Below are positions 4,643-5,821 of a stretch of 5,821 bases of DNA, one piece after another. A program made the translations under genes and the position numbers. Below the pieces are notes generated by a model. That model made no database searches, had not been told where the DNA came from, and worked only from the letters and a program-made list of their open reading frames with translations. The DNA is from Candidatus Altimarinota bacterium (GTDB taxonomy: Bacteria > Patescibacteriota > Gracilibacteria > JAHISY01), in NCBI GenBank assembly GCA_023142645.1, contig JAGLJE010000110.1, positions 1-5,821 of the forward strand, in the 5' to 3' direction. Position 1 is the stretch's first letter. Every line of letters begins with the position of its first letter.

Positions 4643-5821
4643 TTATTCCTCCACCCGCAAAACAATCGTTTTTTCGCGTGTGCATTTCAATCGATCAATC
4701 TCCTCCACCGCCTTGCGAATTTTCAATTCGGAATTTTTGTGAAGAATCATCGCAAGCGGAACTTCCTTTTTAAATTCCTGCAGATCAAGCTGTAAAATAT
4801 CGCGCACATTTAATTTGTGTTTCGCGAGCACGCCCGAAATGTCACGGATCACTCCCGGTTGATCGCGCACTCCGAAACGAAGATAATATTCGCTTTCGAT
4901 TTCGGTGATTTTTTTGATAGGAAATTTTTGCAAATCTTTTTGCGAAATCCCGCGAATCGAGATTTTCGAATTTCGCGCCGCCTCAATAATATCACCGACA
5001 ACCGCCGTCGCCGTCGGCAACGAACCGGCGCCCGGACCAGAAAGGATGATTTCGCCGAGATTTTTTCCGTGAATCGAAACCGCATTTGTCACCCCGTCAA
5101 TTTTGGCGAGCGGAGAATTTTTGAGAAGCAAAGTCGGATGTACGCGAATTTCGATTTCTCTGCCTTCTTTTTTTGCAACAGCGACAAGTTTGATCACACG
5201 GTTTAATCTCCGCGCAAATTCGAAATCGGCGGGAGCAAGCTTCGTGATCCCCTCTACATGAATTTTTTTAAAATCAACTCGCGCACCGAAAGCGAGACTC
5301 GCAAGCAGCGCGATTTTGTGAGCGGTGTCGCCACCGGAAATATCAAGTGTAGGATCCGCCTCCGCGAAACCTTTTTGCTGCGCTTCTTTCAAAACCCTTT
5401 CGAAATCACCGCCTTCATCCGCCAGTTTCGTGAGAATGAAATTACAAGTCCCATTGAGGATGCCATAAATTTTTTCAATCCGCTCACTAGCAAATGAAGT
5501 TTTAATCGTGCGAATAATAGGAATCGCGCCTCCCACCGCCGCTTCGAAGAGAAGAAGCTTTCCCTTTTTTTCCGCGAGCTGAAAAAGTTTTTCGCCTTTT
5601 TCGGAGAGCAAAGCTTTGTTAGCAGTAATCACATGTTTCCCGTTTTGTAGCGCAGCTTCGATAAATTTAGCAGCAATCCCTGTCCCGCCAACGAGCTCGA
5701 CAACAATGTCAATTTCAGAATTCGAACAAACGGAAAATCCATCAGTCGTGAGAATTTTCCGATCGATGCGAACCCCTCGATCGGTCTTCAAATCAAGATC
5801 GGCAATCGCCGCAATCTCAAT
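4643..5821 (-). CDS. hom: Homoserine dehydrogenase with C-terminal ACT domain, 5' end cut off by the window
   Basis: Reduces aspartate-semialdehyde to homoserine with NAD(P)H, the branch step toward threonine and methionine. The frame is open to the right edge and starts IEIAAIADLDLKTDRG, the second strand of the Rossmann fold, so the true start and the GxGxxG loop lie outside; a TTG at 5791 is internal, not the start. Of 392 visible residues, roughly 30-45 are missing at the N-terminus. Landmarks, by visible position: VVELVGG (40-46), ITANKALLS with Lys69, EAAVGGAIPII (93-103), NGTCNFIL (123-130), FAEADPTLDISGGDTAHK (152-169) with Glu154, Asp165 and Lys169 as the substrate-binding and proton-transfer residues, and SGPGAG. 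The last 80 residues (from about 312, YYLRFGVRDQPGVIRDISGVL) form an ACT domain, which in this family usually gives feedback control by threonine. No aspartokinase domain is fused at the C-terminus; one at the missing N-terminus cannot be excluded but the spacing argues for the monofunctional type. Confidence 0.97.
   Translation of the reverse strand: MEIAAIADLDLKTDRGVRIDRKILTTDGFSVCSNSEIDIVVELVGGTGIAAKFIEAALQNGKHVITANKALLSEKGEKLFQLAEKKGKLLLFEAAVGGAIPIIRTIKTSFASERIEKIYGILNGTCNFILTKLADEGGDFERVLKEAQQKGFAEADPTLDISGGDTAHKIALLASLAFGARVDFKKIHVEGITKLAPADFEFARRLNRVIKLVAVAKKEGREIEIRVHPTLLLKNSPLAKIDGVTNAVSIHGKNLGEIILSGPGAGSLPTATAVVGDIIEAARNSKISIRGISQKDLQKFPIKKITEIESEYYLRFGVRDQPGVIRDISGVLAKHKLNVRDILQLDLQEFKKEVPLAMILHKNSELKIRKAVEEIDRLKCTREKTIVLRVEE

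Noticed and set aside
4817..5206. 129-codon plus-strand frame inside homoserine dehydrogenase
   Set aside because: It lies wholly antisense to a well-supported enzyme and is rich in Arg, Asn and Phe, as expected from the complement of its codon usage.
5789..5791. TTG at 5791 as the start of homoserine dehydrogenase
   Set aside because: The ten codons before it up to the window edge (IEIAAIADLD) continue the family's Rossmann fold, so the gene begins beyond the window.

Overview
The window looks like a chromosomal stretch from a small-genome bacterium, most likely of the Candidate Phyla Radiation (Patescibacteria; a Peregrinibacteria-like lineage is only a guess). The pointers are a transketolase split into subunits, two short zinc-ribbon proteins of types common in such genomes, a four-helix-bundle gene remnant, and starts that lack Shine-Dalgarno sites and have -10 boxes directly upstream. 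Every full gene ends in TAA or TAG and none reads through TGA, so the UGA-as-glycine code of Gracilibacteria/Absconditabacteria is not in use.

Layout, left to right. (1) 1-684, minus: N-terminal two thirds of a glyceraldehyde-3-phosphate dehydrogenase, running off the left edge. (2) 765-1115, plus: a tail-anchored protein with three zinc ribbons, divergent from the first gene across an 80-bp promoter region. (3) A bidirectional hairpin terminator at 1116-1145. (4) 1171-1587, minus: a second zinc-ribbon protein with an acidic disordered N-terminus. (5) A 155-bp divergent promoter region, then 1743-2675, plus: the C-terminal subunit of transketolase, without its N-terminal partner nearby. (6) 2754-3344, plus: a membrane-anchored protein with a probable NTF2-like outer domain. 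(7) 3334-4452, minus: a GT4-family glycosyltransferase whose 3' end overlaps the previous gene by 11 bp. (8) 4453-4642: an AT-rich gap holding a decayed C-terminal piece of a four-helix-bundle protein. (9) 4643-5821, minus: homoserine dehydrogenase with a C-terminal ACT domain, running off the right edge.

The genes do not form one operon: strands alternate and most genes seem to be transcribed singly. Functionally there is central carbon metabolism (GAPDH and transketolase share glyceraldehyde-3-phosphate), amino-acid synthesis (homoserine), envelope glycan assembly (glycosyltransferase), and three proteins of unknown role. I see no mobile element, CRISPR array, RNA gene or defence system. 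The points most worth a second look are the substituted cofactor-specificity positions in GAPDH, the leaderless-type promoters, the convergent zinc-ribbon pair, and the unannotated four-helix-bundle remnant.
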